DNA of 37,713 nucleotides from Acidobacteriota bacterium (GTDB lineage Bacteria > Acidobacteriota > Vicinamibacteria > Vicinamibacterales > JAFNAJ01): positions 1 to 37,713 of the forward strand of contig JAHDVP010000006.1 of NCBI GenBank assembly GCA_023384575.1, read 5' to 3'. The notes below the pieces were generated by a model. The model was not told the origin of the DNA and did no database searches. It worked only from the letters and a program-made list of their open reading frames with translations. Below are positions 28,286 through 36,552 of the stretch, one piece after another; the first letter of the stretch is position 1; each line of letters starts with the position of its first letter. The position numbers and the translations under genes are program-made.

Positions 28286-28328
28286 CGCCGCCCTTCCCCA
28301 CCCGCCCCGGGTCGGGCGACGGGCGGCG
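28286..28328 (+). terminator. GC-rich stem-loop after the response regulator
   Basis: CGCCGCCC (28286-28293) pairs with GGGCGGCG (28321-28328), starting six bases after the response-regulator stop. There is no T tract. A second stem CGGGGCG/CGCCCCG lies at 28381-28400. Either could end the two-component transcript. Confidence 0.4.
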
Positions 28329-28439
28329 GTCTGCGCGAGGGCGCTTCGAGCCGTTCGGCTGGCGCCGGGAGGCCGCACTCCGGGGCGAGCGTGCGCCCCG
28401 CACGAGCGCCACCGATCCTTGGCGTCCGGCGCTCGCGGT

Positions 28440-28456
28440 GGAGACAATCGGAGACA
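28440..28456 (+). promoter_or_regulatory. Tandem GGAGACA repeat, candidate OmpR-type operator
   Basis: GGAGACA-ATC-GGAGACA is a perfect 7-bp direct repeat with a 10-bp period, followed by an A tract. OmpR/PhoB-family regulators typically bind such head-to-tail half-sites one helical turn apart. It lies 224 bases before the receptor ATG, in the 399-base region 28281-28679, which otherwise holds only hairpins and a short AACTC/GAGTT inverted repeat (28477-28492). Binding by the adjacent regulator is inferred. Confidence 0.4.
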
Positions 28457-28679
28457 AAAAAATGCGCGGTCGTGACAACTCATCCACGAGTTTGCCCTTA
28501 CCATGCCTTAACCACCACGAAGACGCACGTCCAGCGCCGGGTTCGCCGGGGGGGAGGAGCCCGGTCGTCGCCATTCGAGGTCATCGCCGCCGCCCGTCGC
28601 ATGGCGGGGCGGCAGGCCTCTCTCGTCGGCACACGGGGCGCGTGCCGGTCGAATCGTGGACGGAGGAGGAGACGACACA

Positions 28680-31466
28680 ATGCAGCAGTGGTTGATGCGG
28701 GTGCTGCTCGGGGCCGTGTGTCTGGCCGTGCCAGCGCTCGGCGCCGCGCAACTCGTCACGGGCACCATCACGGGCACGGTCAGCGACGACTCCGGGGCCA
28801 TGATGCCCGGCGTGACGGTGACCATCACGAGCGATCGCCTGATCGGAGGGTCGCGCATCGAGGTGTCGAACGAGCGCGGGGTGTACCGGTTCGACGGCCT
28901 GCCCCCCGGCACCTACAACGTGCGCTTCGAGCTCGCGGGCTTCAAGACGTTCGACCGGCAGGGCATCCAGATTGCGGCGGGCTTCGTCGGCACGGTGAAC
29001 GCGCGGCTCGAGGTCGGCGCGCTCGAGGAGACGATTGTCGTGAGCGGCGAGTCGCCGGTCGTCGACACGCGGTCGAACGTGCAGCAGACGGTCATGAACC
29101 AGGAACTGCTCGAGGGCGTACCGTCCGGCCGGGACGTCTGGGCGGTCGCGAAGGTCATTCCTGGCGTGACGGTGAGCACCTACGACGTCGGCGGCACGCA
29201 GGGCATGCAGCAGAGCGGCATGTCGGCCCACGGGTCGCGCAGCGACGACAAGACGTTCGCCATCGACGGCCTCTCGGTGAACTGGCCGGGCGGGGGCGGC
29301 GGGTCGACGATGGTCTACTACGACCAGGGGATGTTCGAGGAGGTCAACTACCAGACCTCGGCGATTCCCGCCGAGGTGGCCATCGGCGGCATCTACATGA
29401 ACATGGTCACCAAGGCTGGTGGCAACACGTGGCGGGGCGACGCGCGATACTACTTCGCGAACGACAGCATGCAGGCGGGCAACTTCACGGCGCTGCGCGA
29501 GGAGCTCGGCTTCTCCGTGGGCAACCCCGTGGTCGAGCAATACGACTTCAACGCCTCGGCCGCGGGACCGATCGTGCGCGACAAGCTGTGGTTCTTCGGC
29601 TCGTACCGCCGGTGGAAGGTCGACAAGGAACTGCTGAGCGTCTTCAACCCGGACGGCACCTTCGCCGTCGACGACAATCTCATCACGAACTACTCGGGGA
29701 AGCTCACCGGACAGTTCTCGTCGAACCATCGTCTGGGGCTCGTCTACAACTACAACCAGAAGGATCGGTATCATCGGCGCGACACGCCGCCCAACTTCGT
29801 GCCAGACAAGGCGTCGTACGTTCAGGAGCAGCCGGGCTGGACGGGTCAGATCAAGTACACGGGCGTGCTGGCGGGCAGCACGGTGTACGAATCGACGGCG
29901 GGTGCCGTGGCGGGTACCTTCCCGCTGCGGTATCAGAAGGAAGTCGGGCCCAACGACATCCGTCGTGAGGACACCGTGCTCGACACGGCCGACGGCGCGG
30001 CGCAGCGCAACTACGAGAATCCGAATTACCGGTTCCAGTTCGACAACGTGTTCAGTCACACGCGCACCGGCCTCGGCGGCACGCACAACATCAAGGCCGG
30101 CGTGCAGTTCTCTCGGCAGTACTTCCAGGAGAAGAACACGGCCAACGGCGACATGCGCCTCATCTACAGCAACGGGGTGCCGCTGCGGGTCGTCGCGCTG
30201 AACACGCCGGTCGAGGCGACGAGCTACGTGCACCACCTCGGGTTCTTCGCGCAGGACTCGTGGACCGTCGCGAGCAAGCTCACCGTCAACCTCGGATTCC
30301 GGTTCGACCGGGCGAACGGCTGGATTCCCGAGCAGGTGAGTCCGGCGGGCCGCTGGGTGGGCGAACGCCGCCTGGATCGGCAGGACGTCTACAAGCAGTG
30401 GATTGGCGTCTGGCGCCTCGGCGCGGTCTACGACGTCTTCGGCACCGGCCGCACGGCGATCAAGGGCAACGCGAGCCGGTACGGCCACCAGGTCGGGATT
30501 GGCGTTGTCACGACCGTCCATCCCTTCACGCTCTCGACGGCCAACATCGCGTGGAACGACCTCAACCGCAACGACTTCCCGGATCCCGGCGAGCTCGGCG
30601 CCTTCGAGGGCTTCACGGGCGGCGCCAACACGCGCTACGAGGACCAGAACGGACCGAAGTGGGGCTATTCGGACGAGTTCACCTTCGGCGTCGAGCACCA
30701 GGCGCTCCGCGACGTGCGCCTTGGACTCATGTACTACCGCCGCACGAATCGGAACAACGTCGGTAACCGCAACGCGGCCGTGCCGTCGACGGCGTACACG
30801 CCGGTGACCGTGCCGAACCCGCAGGGCGGCACGATCACGATCTACAACCTGAACCCGTCGTTCGTCGGCCGGCAGGACAACGTCCGCACGAACATCCCCG
30901 AGCTCGACAGTGACTACAACGGCATCGAGTTCACCGCGACCAAGCGCTTTGCCGATCGCTGGATGATGCTGTTGGGGTACACCTTCGGCAAGAACAAGGG
31001 CGGGGAGACGATCGGGGAGTTCAACGACCCGAACAACCTCGTCAATCAGCGCGGCATCACGGGTGACGACGCGACGCACCAGTTCAAGCTGGCCGGGTCG
31101 TACGTGATCCCGCGGGCCGAGGTGTCCGTCAGCACGAGCTTCGTGCGCAACACCGGGTACCCGCGCCAGTACACCTACCAGGTCACGCGCGCGGTCGTCC
31201 CGAACCTCACCCGCTCGGCTCAGACGGTACGGACGATCCCGCGCGGAGACGATCGCCTGCCGACGGTCACGCTGCTCGACCTGCGGTTCTCTCGGTCGTT
31301 CCGCTTCGGCCGGAGCTTCATGATCGAGCCGCAGCTCGACATCTTCAACGTGACCAACGACGACACCATCGTCCGCATCGTCGACGCGATCGGACCGCGG
31401 TTCAGCTTCCCGACCGAGATCCTCGCGCCGCGCATCGTGCGCGTCGGCTTCGCGATGCGCTGGTAG
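28680..31466 (+). CDS. Oar-like TonB-dependent outer-membrane receptor
   Basis: 928 residues from the ATG at 28680, with GGAGGAGG upstream; an in-frame GTG at 28656 is less likely. A signal peptide (VLLGAVCLAVPALGAAQ) is followed by a carboxypeptidase-regulatory beta-sandwich (ITGTVSDDSGAMMPGVTV ... LPPGTYNVRFELAGF, about 28-115). A plug domain follows (VDTRSNVQQTV ... AIDGLSVN ... IYMNMVTKAGGN), then a large beta-barrel rich in aromatic strands. The last residue is Trp, as expected for barrel insertion by BAM. This architecture is expanded in acidobacteria, where it imports large substrates such as glycans, peptides or metal complexes. The substrate here is unknown. Neighbours are a two-component system upstream and a secreted amidohydrolase downstream. 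Confidence 0.93.
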   Translation: MQQWLMRVLLGAVCLAVPALGAAQLVTGTITGTVSDDSGAMMPGVTVTITSDRLIGGSRIEVSNERGVYRFDGLPPGTYNVRFELAGFKTFDRQGIQIAAGFVGTVNARLEVGALEETIVVSGESPVVDTRSNVQQTVMNQELLEGVPSGRDVWAVAKVIPGVTVSTYDVGGTQGMQQSGMSAHGSRSDDKTFAIDGLSVNWPGGGGGSTMVYYDQGMFEEVNYQTSAIPAEVAIGGIYMNMVTKAGGNTWRGDARYYFANDSMQAGNFTALREELGFSVGNPVVEQYDFNASAAGPIVRDKLWFFGSYRRWKVDKELLSVFNPDGTFAVDDNLITNYSGKLTGQFSSNHRLGLVYNYNQKDRYHRRDTPPNFVPDKASYVQEQPGWTGQIKYTGVLAGSTVYESTAGAVAGTFPLRYQKEVGPNDIRREDTVLDTADGAAQRNYENPNYRFQFDNVFSHTRTGLGGTHNIKAGVQFSRQYFQEKNTANGDMRLIYSNGVPLRVVALNTPVEATSYVHHLGFFAQDSWTVASKLTVNLGFRFDRANGWIPEQVSPAGRWVGERRLDRQDVYKQWIGVWRLGAVYDVFGTGRTAIKGNASRYGHQVGIGVVTTVHPFTLSTANIAWNDLNRNDFPDPGELGAFEGFTGGANTRYEDQNGPKWGYSDEFTFGVEHQALRDVRLGLMYYRRTNRNNVGNRNAAVPSTAYTPVTVPNPQGGTITIYNLNPSFVGRQDNVRTNIPELDSDYNGIEFTATKRFADRWMMLLGYTFGKNKGGETIGEFNDPNNLVNQRGITGDDATHQFKLAGSYVIPRAEVSVSTSFVRNTGYPRQYTYQVTRAVVPNLTRSAQTVRTIPRGDDRLPTVTLLDLRFSRSFRFGRSFMIEPQLDIFNVTNDDTIVRIVDAIGPRFSFPTEILAPRIVRVGFAMRW

Positions 31467-31472
31467 CCCGTC

Positions 31473-31503
31473 GCGGAGGAGGCGGAGCGGCCGCCTCCTC
31501 CGC
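31473..31503 (+). terminator. 13-bp perfect hairpin between receptor and amidohydrolase genes
   Basis: GCGGAGGAGGCGG and its exact complement CCGCCTCCTCCGC flank a 5-base loop (AGCGG), starting seven bases after the receptor stop. Without a T tract it may be a partial terminator or an mRNA-stabilising structure that lowers downstream expression. Confidence 0.6.
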
Positions 31504-31564
31504 TCTCCGTTCCAGGCGCCCCACGTACGGACCCACGGCTCACGTTCAGTTCGGAGGAAGGCCC

Positions 31565-33145
31565 ATGCGTAGTCTGCGAACCACCCGCCTGCTCGGCGGA
31601 CTCGGGGTCGCGCTCGCGCTGGCGCTCGCGGCCGGGTCGTACCCCGCCGCGCAGGCCGGCGCCAGCGCCCCGAAGCACGACGGCAGGTACAAGCGGCTGC
31701 TGATCAGCAACGCGATGGTGATCTACGGCGCGAAGAAGGCGCCGTTCGGCCCGGTCGACATCCTGGTCGAAGACGGCCTGATCGCTCGCGTCGGCCCACC
31801 GCGCCAGGGCGAGACCGCCGACGCCGTGATCGACGCGACCGGCAAGTACGTGATGCCGGGCCTCGTCAACACGCACATGCACTGGCACGAATCGCGCGTG
31901 GCCGACGTGCCCCAGCCGATTCAGTACGAGCGCAATCTCTATCTCGCCACGGGCACCACCACCACCCGCGAGGTCGGAGGGAACACCGAGAAGTCGAAGG
32001 TGTGGCGCGCGGAGAGCGCGGCCGGGAAGATCGTGGCGCCGCGCATCCTCATCTGGAACCGGCCGAATCTGGGCAACCGGTCGCCCGAGGCCATCCGCGC
32101 CGGCGTCCGCCAGGCCAAGACCGACGGCTTCGACGGCCTGAAGATCGGCGGGCTCGACCGCGACCAGCTCGAGGCCCTCCTCGACGAGGCCGGCAAGCAG
32201 GGGCTCTGCACGACGACCCACATCGGCGTCGAGGAGACGACGGCGCAGGACTACATCGACCTCGGCGTCTGCTCGATCGAGCACTTCTACGGCGTGGCCG
32301 ACGCGGCGATCGACGGCATCCAGGACTTCCCGGCCAATCACAACGGCAGCAATGAGATCCATCGCTTCGGCCGTGCGGGGGAGCTCTACGCTCAGGCCAA
32401 CCCGGAGCGGCTGAAGCAGGTCGTCGAGCAGATGGTCGAGAAGGGCGTCGGCTGGAGCCCGACGATGTCGATCTACGAGGCGAGCCGCGACCCGATCCGC
32501 AACGCGAACGTGCCCTGGTTCAGGGACTTCCTCCACCCGTCGATGGAGCTGTTCTTCCGCCCGAGCCTCGACAACCACGGCTCGTACTTCCTCGGCTGGA
32601 CGACGGCGCAGGAAGCGCAGTGGAAGCGCAACTACCGCATCTGGATGGACGCGCTGCGCCACTTCGGCATCAAGGGCGGGCTCATCACGACGGGCGACGA
32701 CGCGGGCTACATCTACTCGCTCTACGGCTTCGGCATGGTGCGTGAGCTCGAGCTGCACGAGGAGGCCGGCTTCCACCCGCTCGAGGTCATCCAGCACGCG
32801 ACGGCCAACGGCGCCAAGATGGTGGGCCTCGGCGATCGCCTGGGGCGCGTCCGTCCCGGCTACATCGCCGACCTGCTGGTCGTCAACGGCAACCCGCTGC
32901 AGAACCTGCGCGTGCTCAATCCCTACGGCGTCGACGTCGTCATGTACGACGGCAGGCCGGTCGACAACTACAGCTCGCTCGTGGTGGGCGATCCGAAGAT
33001 CAAGGTCGTCCGTGGTGGCGGCATCGAGTGGACGATTCGCGACGGCATCCCGTACCACGTGCCCACGATGGTGGCCGAGATCAAGGGCATCGTCTCGAAG
33101 GATCGCCAGACGTTCCGGAATCAGCTCACGACCGAGGTGCGATAG
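31565..33145 (+). CDS. Secreted metal-dependent amidohydrolase
   Basis: 526 residues with GGAGGAA before the ATG. A signal peptide (LLGGLGVALALALAAGSYPAAQA) precedes an amidohydrolase TIM-barrel. The first metal motif is His104-Met-His106 in NTHMHWH, Lys193 (GLKIGG) may be the carbamylated bridge, His219 (TTHIG) and His240 (SIEHFYG) fit the next ligands, and Asp378 (TTGDDAG) the catalytic aspartate. The C-terminal closing beta-strands read GRVRPGYIADLLVVNGNP. This type includes exported dipeptidases, imidazolonepropionase-like and prolidase-like enzymes. It likely hydrolyses a C-N bond in a small peptide or cyclic amide in the periplasm. It is co-oriented with the receptor 98 bases upstream and may process its cargo. 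Substrate unknown. Confidence 0.9.
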   Translation: MRSLRTTRLLGGLGVALALALAAGSYPAAQAGASAPKHDGRYKRLLISNAMVIYGAKKAPFGPVDILVEDGLIARVGPPRQGETADAVIDATGKYVMPGLVNTHMHWHESRVADVPQPIQYERNLYLATGTTTTREVGGNTEKSKVWRAESAAGKIVAPRILIWNRPNLGNRSPEAIRAGVRQAKTDGFDGLKIGGLDRDQLEALLDEAGKQGLCTTTHIGVEETTAQDYIDLGVCSIEHFYGVADAAIDGIQDFPANHNGSNEIHRFGRAGELYAQANPERLKQVVEQMVEKGVGWSPTMSIYEASRDPIRNANVPWFRDFLHPSMELFFRPSLDNHGSYFLGWTTAQEAQWKRNYRIWMDALRHFGIKGGLITTGDDAGYIYSLYGFGMVRELELHEEAGFHPLEVIQHATANGAKMVGLGDRLGRVRPGYIADLLVVNGNPLQNLRVLNPYGVDVVMYDGRPVDNYSSLVVGDPKIKVVRGGGIEWTIRDGIPYHVPTMVAEIKGIVSKDRQTFRNQLTTEVR

Positions 33146-33170
33146 CGCGCCCACGCGCGCGACGTCGGGC

Positions 33171-33197
33171 GGCGGGGGCGGGATTGGCGCCCCCGCC
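33171..33197. terminator. Bidirectional terminator candidate between convergent genes
   Basis: GGCGGGGGCG and CGCCCCCGCC form a 10-bp perfect stem around a 7-base loop (GGATTGG). It lies in the 59 bases between the convergent amidohydrolase and phosphatase genes. Confidence 0.6.
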
Positions 33198-33204
33198 CGG
33201 CCGC

Positions 33205-35955
33205 TCACCGGGTGGCTTTGACGACGACGATCGTCTGGTCGTCGAACGGGACGGCATCCGCCGTGAACCGTCGCACTTCTTCCGCGAGGCGTCCGACGAG
33301 CTCGATCGCGCTGTCGCGGGCACCTTCGGCGAGCAGCGCCATCACGCGGTCCTCGCCGAAGTCCTCCCCCTCCGGATTCAGCGACTCGATGATCCCGTCG
33401 GTGATGAGCAGGAAGACGTCCCCACGCCCGTAAGAGATCTCGCGCTCCTCGAGCTCGGCGTCGAACCGTCGTCGCGCCGACAGCCCGAACCCCATGCCGC
33501 GCGGCAGGACGCGGTGGACGCATCCGGCCGCCGCCTCGTAGTAGTAGAGCGGCAGGTGGCCGGCGCGCGTCAGCACCAGCCGTCGCGCGCTCGTGTCGAA
33601 GAACGCGCCGAGGGCGGTGACGAACGAGCGCCGTTCGAGGTCCTGCGACAGCAGGTCGTTGGCGCGCACGAACAGCTCGTGCGGCCCGAGGTCGAAGGCG
33701 TGCAGCGACCGCAGGATCCCCTGCAGCTTCGACATGTACAGCGCAGCCGACGTGCCCTTGCCGCTCACGTCGCCCACCATGACGGTGAAGCGGGGCGGGT
33801 GGCCGTCGAGGTAGTCGAAGTAGTCGCCACCCACCTCGAAGGCCGGGACCGACTGCCCGGCGATATCGAGCCCGTCGACGACGGGCGTGAACTGGGGCAG
33901 CGATTCCATCTGGATGCGCCGCGCGAGCTCCAGCTCGTGCTTCAGGCGCTCCTGCTGCGCGAGGTCGTCGTACAGAAAGGCGTTCTCGACGGCGGGTGCC
34001 GTCTGGCGGGCCACGGCGTCGAGGAACTCGAAGTCGTCCGCGGAGAACGGGAGCTCGGACAGCTTCTCCCCGACCAGGATCACGCCGACGAGGCGTTCGT
34101 GGGCGCGAATCGGATAGAGGTACTGAATGCGTGCGGCCTCGAGCGCGCGACGAAGCCTCGGGAACGCGTACTCGGCGACGACCTCGTCTTCGGCGCGGCT
34201 CGCGCCCTGCACGATGTCGGGCGCCGTCGCCAGGCAGAACTCGCGCCAGGCGGGCACGGACATCCCGTGCGCCTCCGCCACGCAGTGGTGGCGCGTGCCG
34301 TGCGTGAAGAGCACGCCGCAGCGCCGTACCGCCATGTGCCCCGAGACGACCGACACGATGCCGGCAGCCAGGCCCTCGAGGTCGAGACGGGTCGACGTGA
34401 CGGTGGTCACCTCTCTCGCGGCCTTGCGATAGTCGTACGCCGTCCGGTGGAACCGCTCGGCGATCCACGCCGAGCCACGCCGGCCGAGATGACGCGCCGC
34501 GAACGTCAGGAGCACGGCGGCCAGCGCCACCACCAGCTTCTCGAGCACGGCGCGCTGCTCGTACGACACCGGCGTGTCGATGATCTCGATCGACGCGCCG
34601 GTGAAGCGCACGTTCGGCAGGGGCATGTCGGTGACGGTCAGACGCCACACCAGCCAGAGGAAGCCCGAGACGACGAGCAGGCTCCATGCCCCGGAAAGGA
34701 GGGAGAACTGCACGGTGCGGCGCAGCCGCAGGTCGAGATCGAGGAGACGGTAGCGGCCGATCGTGTACAGGTAGGCCGCAGGGATGGCCACGAGCGCCAG
34801 GCCGATGAAGCCGGGCACATCGCCAGGGACCAGGTACTGGCCGATGCCGAGCATCGCCACGACGAGGGCGACCACGGCGGCACTCGTCCACCGCAGCGGC
34901 CGCATCATCCGCCGGAGCTCCACGGTGCGGTCGCGGCGCGCGAGCCACTTGGCGGCCACGGCCAGGAGACCGAGCGCGACGAGTCCCGCGACGAACGGGA
35001 CCTCGCGCCCGCCGGCGGCGATCCACGCCGTGGCGGTCGCCGCGCACAGGTAGGCCGACCGTTGCAGCCACGCATGCCTCGTGAGCGTCGGCATCTCGCG
35101 GGGGAAGTAGTGCTCGCCGTGGATCAGGCAGGCCAGGCCGAAGAGCACGCCGCCGATGGTCGCCAGGTCGCGCACGACGGTGAACGTCGAGAGATCGGCG
35201 TCGCGCCTGATGAACGCCACGCCGAAGGCGTAGCCGATCAGCAGGAACCCGAGGCCGACGTACCGCGCCGCCTTGATCCAGGGACGCATCACGGCCAGCG
35301 CCGCACCGAAGGCCATCAACAGCAGTCCGCTGAGCGTGCTGACGACGAGCGAGAGCCGCATGCCGAAGGCCGCGAGCGTCACGAGCAGGGTCGTGGCCTC
35401 TGCGCCGCGCAGCACTTCGTAGGCGGTCGCCCGTCCCACCTGTGCGCGTCGCATGATGGCATCGGCCTCGAACACGTCCCGGAACGCCTGTTCGTTGATG
35501 CGCAGAATCACGTCGCCGACGCGCATGCCGGCGCGGTCGGACGCCCCGCCAGCCGTGACCTCGACGACGAGCGCTGTCGACGCGATGTCGCGGACGACGA
35601 CGGCCCGCAGGGCCGACGCGGGGACGCCCTCGCTGATGTGCTCGCTGCCCGACGGGCGTCTGAGGCGCAGGCGAACCTTCGCGTCGTCGGCCAGCGTGTC
35701 GAGTACGCCTGCGAACGTCCGGAACGTCAGGAGGCGCCGCTCGTCGACGGCGAGCAGGATGTCGCCGGCATCGAGGCCCGCCGCCGGGCTCGACTCGGCG
35801 ACGTACACCGGTGACGGCGGGTTGATGAACAGGTTCTCGTCGGTCGGGCTCCCGCCGTGGCGGTAGACCGTGGTGACGAGCAGGCCGAACAGGCCGGCTG
35901 CCAGCAGGAGCACGAGCACGCGAATGCGCACCGCGTCGCGGTCCGTTGCGCTCAT
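33205..35955 (-). CDS. PDZ-PDZ-multispanning membrane-GAF-PP2C (SpoIIE/RsbU-type) phosphatase
   Basis: 916 residues. A first membrane helix (about 12-29) leads to two PDZ-like domains: AGLDAGDILLAVDERRL at about 60-75 and RAGMRVGDVILRINEQAF at about 140-157. About seven to eight membrane helices span roughly 200-495. A GAF domain follows (about 525-670), then a helical linker ERLKHELELARRIQMESLP and the PP2C phosphatase domain with GGDYFDYL, VMVGDVSGKGTSAALYMSK, RAGHLPLYYYE, ITDGIIES and DDQTIVVV. Those Asp residues bind the catalytic metals. Such enzymes dephosphorylate anti-sigma-factor antagonists in partner-switching pathways. No RsbV/RsbW-type partner is in the window. The start lacks a clear Shine-Dalgarno sequence. 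Confidence 0.9.
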   Translation of the reverse strand: MSATDRDAVRIRVLVLLLAAGLFGLLVTTVYRHGGSPTDENLFINPPSPVYVAESSPAAGLDAGDILLAVDERRLLTFRTFAGVLDTLADDAKVRLRLRRPSGSEHISEGVPASALRAVVVRDIASTALVVEVTAGGASDRAGMRVGDVILRINEQAFRDVFEADAIMRRAQVGRATAYEVLRGAEATTLLVTLAAFGMRLSLVVSTLSGLLLMAFGAALAVMRPWIKAARYVGLGFLLIGYAFGVAFIRRDADLSTFTVVRDLATIGGVLFGLACLIHGEHYFPREMPTLTRHAWLQRSAYLCAATATAWIAAGGREVPFVAGLVALGLLAVAAKWLARRDRTVELRRMMRPLRWTSAAVVALVVAMLGIGQYLVPGDVPGFIGLALVAIPAAYLYTIGRYRLLDLDLRLRRTVQFSLLSGAWSLLVVSGFLWLVWRLTVTDMPLPNVRFTGASIEIIDTPVSYEQRAVLEKLVVALAAVLLTFAARHLGRRGSAWIAERFHRTAYDYRKAAREVTTVTSTRLDLEGLAAGIVSVVSGHMAVRRCGVLFTHGTRHHCVAEAHGMSVPAWREFCLATAPDIVQGASRAEDEVVAEYAFPRLRRALEAARIQYLYPIRAHERLVGVILVGEKLSELPFSADDFEFLDAVARQTAPAVENAFLYDDLAQQERLKHELELARRIQMESLPQFTPVVDGLDIAGQSVPAFEVGGDYFDYLDGHPPRFTVMVGDVSGKGTSAALYMSKLQGILRSLHAFDLGPHELFVRANDLLSQDLERRSFVTALGAFFDTSARRLVLTRAGHLPLYYYEAAAGCVHRVLPRGMGFGLSARRRFDAELEEREISYGRGDVFLLITDGIIESLNPEGEDFGEDRVMALLAEGARDSAIELVGRLAEEVRRFTADAVPFDDQTIVVVKATR

Positions 35956-35993
35956 CGATCGATACGGAGGCGCCGCGAGGGCGCGGCGTCAGC

Positions 35994-36002
35994 AGTGTAG
36001 CA
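35994..36002 (-). promoter_or_regulatory. Candidate extended -10 promoter of the PP2C gene
   Basis: The minus strand reads TGCTACACT, 39 bases before the phosphatase ATG. It shares the TGCTAC core with the clpP, tRNA-Leu and transporter candidates. Confidence 0.45.
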
Positions 36003-36037
36003 GCCCGGGGCGAGGAACGCGCCCGGTGAAGTCCAGT

Positions 36038-36493
36038 TCAGCTGTCCTCTCCCGGAGGGGCCGGGCGGTCCGAGGCCTCGTCGCCTGGCGGCGCCTCCCA
36101 GAACAGCGCGTACTTCTCGTTCAGGCACGTGCGGAAGCTGAGCCGGTTGAAGAAGCCCACGTTGGACGTGACGACCAGGATCTGCGGGATCCCGCGTCGC
36201 CGCGCCTCCCCGACGGCGGCCTCGACGAGGCGGGCCCCGTAGCCACGCCCGCGGTAGGGTGCGCGCACGGCCAGCGACCGCACCTCGGCGATCTTGGGAC
36301 TGTAGATCTCGAGACAGCAGCAGCCGGCCACCTCACCGTCGACCTCGACGACCCACATCGCCTCGATCAACTGACCGACCTCGTCGAGCGTCCTCGGCAG
36401 CAACTGGTCGGCATGGCTGGCGACGATCGCGACGATGGCGTCGGCGTCCGCCAGCGTCGCCCGCCGCACCAGGGCAGGATCCTCGGCACTCAT
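36038..36493 (-). CDS. GNAT-family N-acetyltransferase (N-acetylglutamate-synthase-like fold)
   Basis: 151 residues from the ATG at 36493; a GTG one codon earlier is also possible. The acetyl-CoA motif A is clear: EVRSLAVRAPYRGRGYG, containing the RxxGxG loop, followed by LVEAAVGEARRRGI. The upstream LLPRTLDEV and the downstream FFNRLSFR resemble single-domain ArgA-type N-acetylglutamate synthases. The C terminus (NEKYALFWEAPPG) lacks their usual KVWxDCxxCP ending, so the substrate may differ. The segment CCCLEIYSPKIAE has three consecutive cysteines. It follows the transporter gene on the same strand with 59 bases between them and may be cotranscribed with it. Confidence 0.85.
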   Translation of the reverse strand: MSAEDPALVRRATLADADAIVAIVASHADQLLPRTLDEVGQLIEAMWVVEVDGEVAGCCCLEIYSPKIAEVRSLAVRAPYRGRGYGARLVEAAVGEARRRGIPQILVVTSNVGFFNRLSFRTCLNEKYALFWEAPPGDEASDRPAPPGEDS

Positions 36494-36552
36494 CACCCGC
36501 TCACCATTCGCCGGCCACGAGTCCTCGGCTCACGCCTCGGGCCGGCGTCCCA

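Noticed and set aside
31220-35071. 1283-residue minus-strand frame across the amidohydrolase
   Set aside because: It is antisense to strong coding sequence on both sides of the gene junction, of very low complexity, and shows no recognisable motif.
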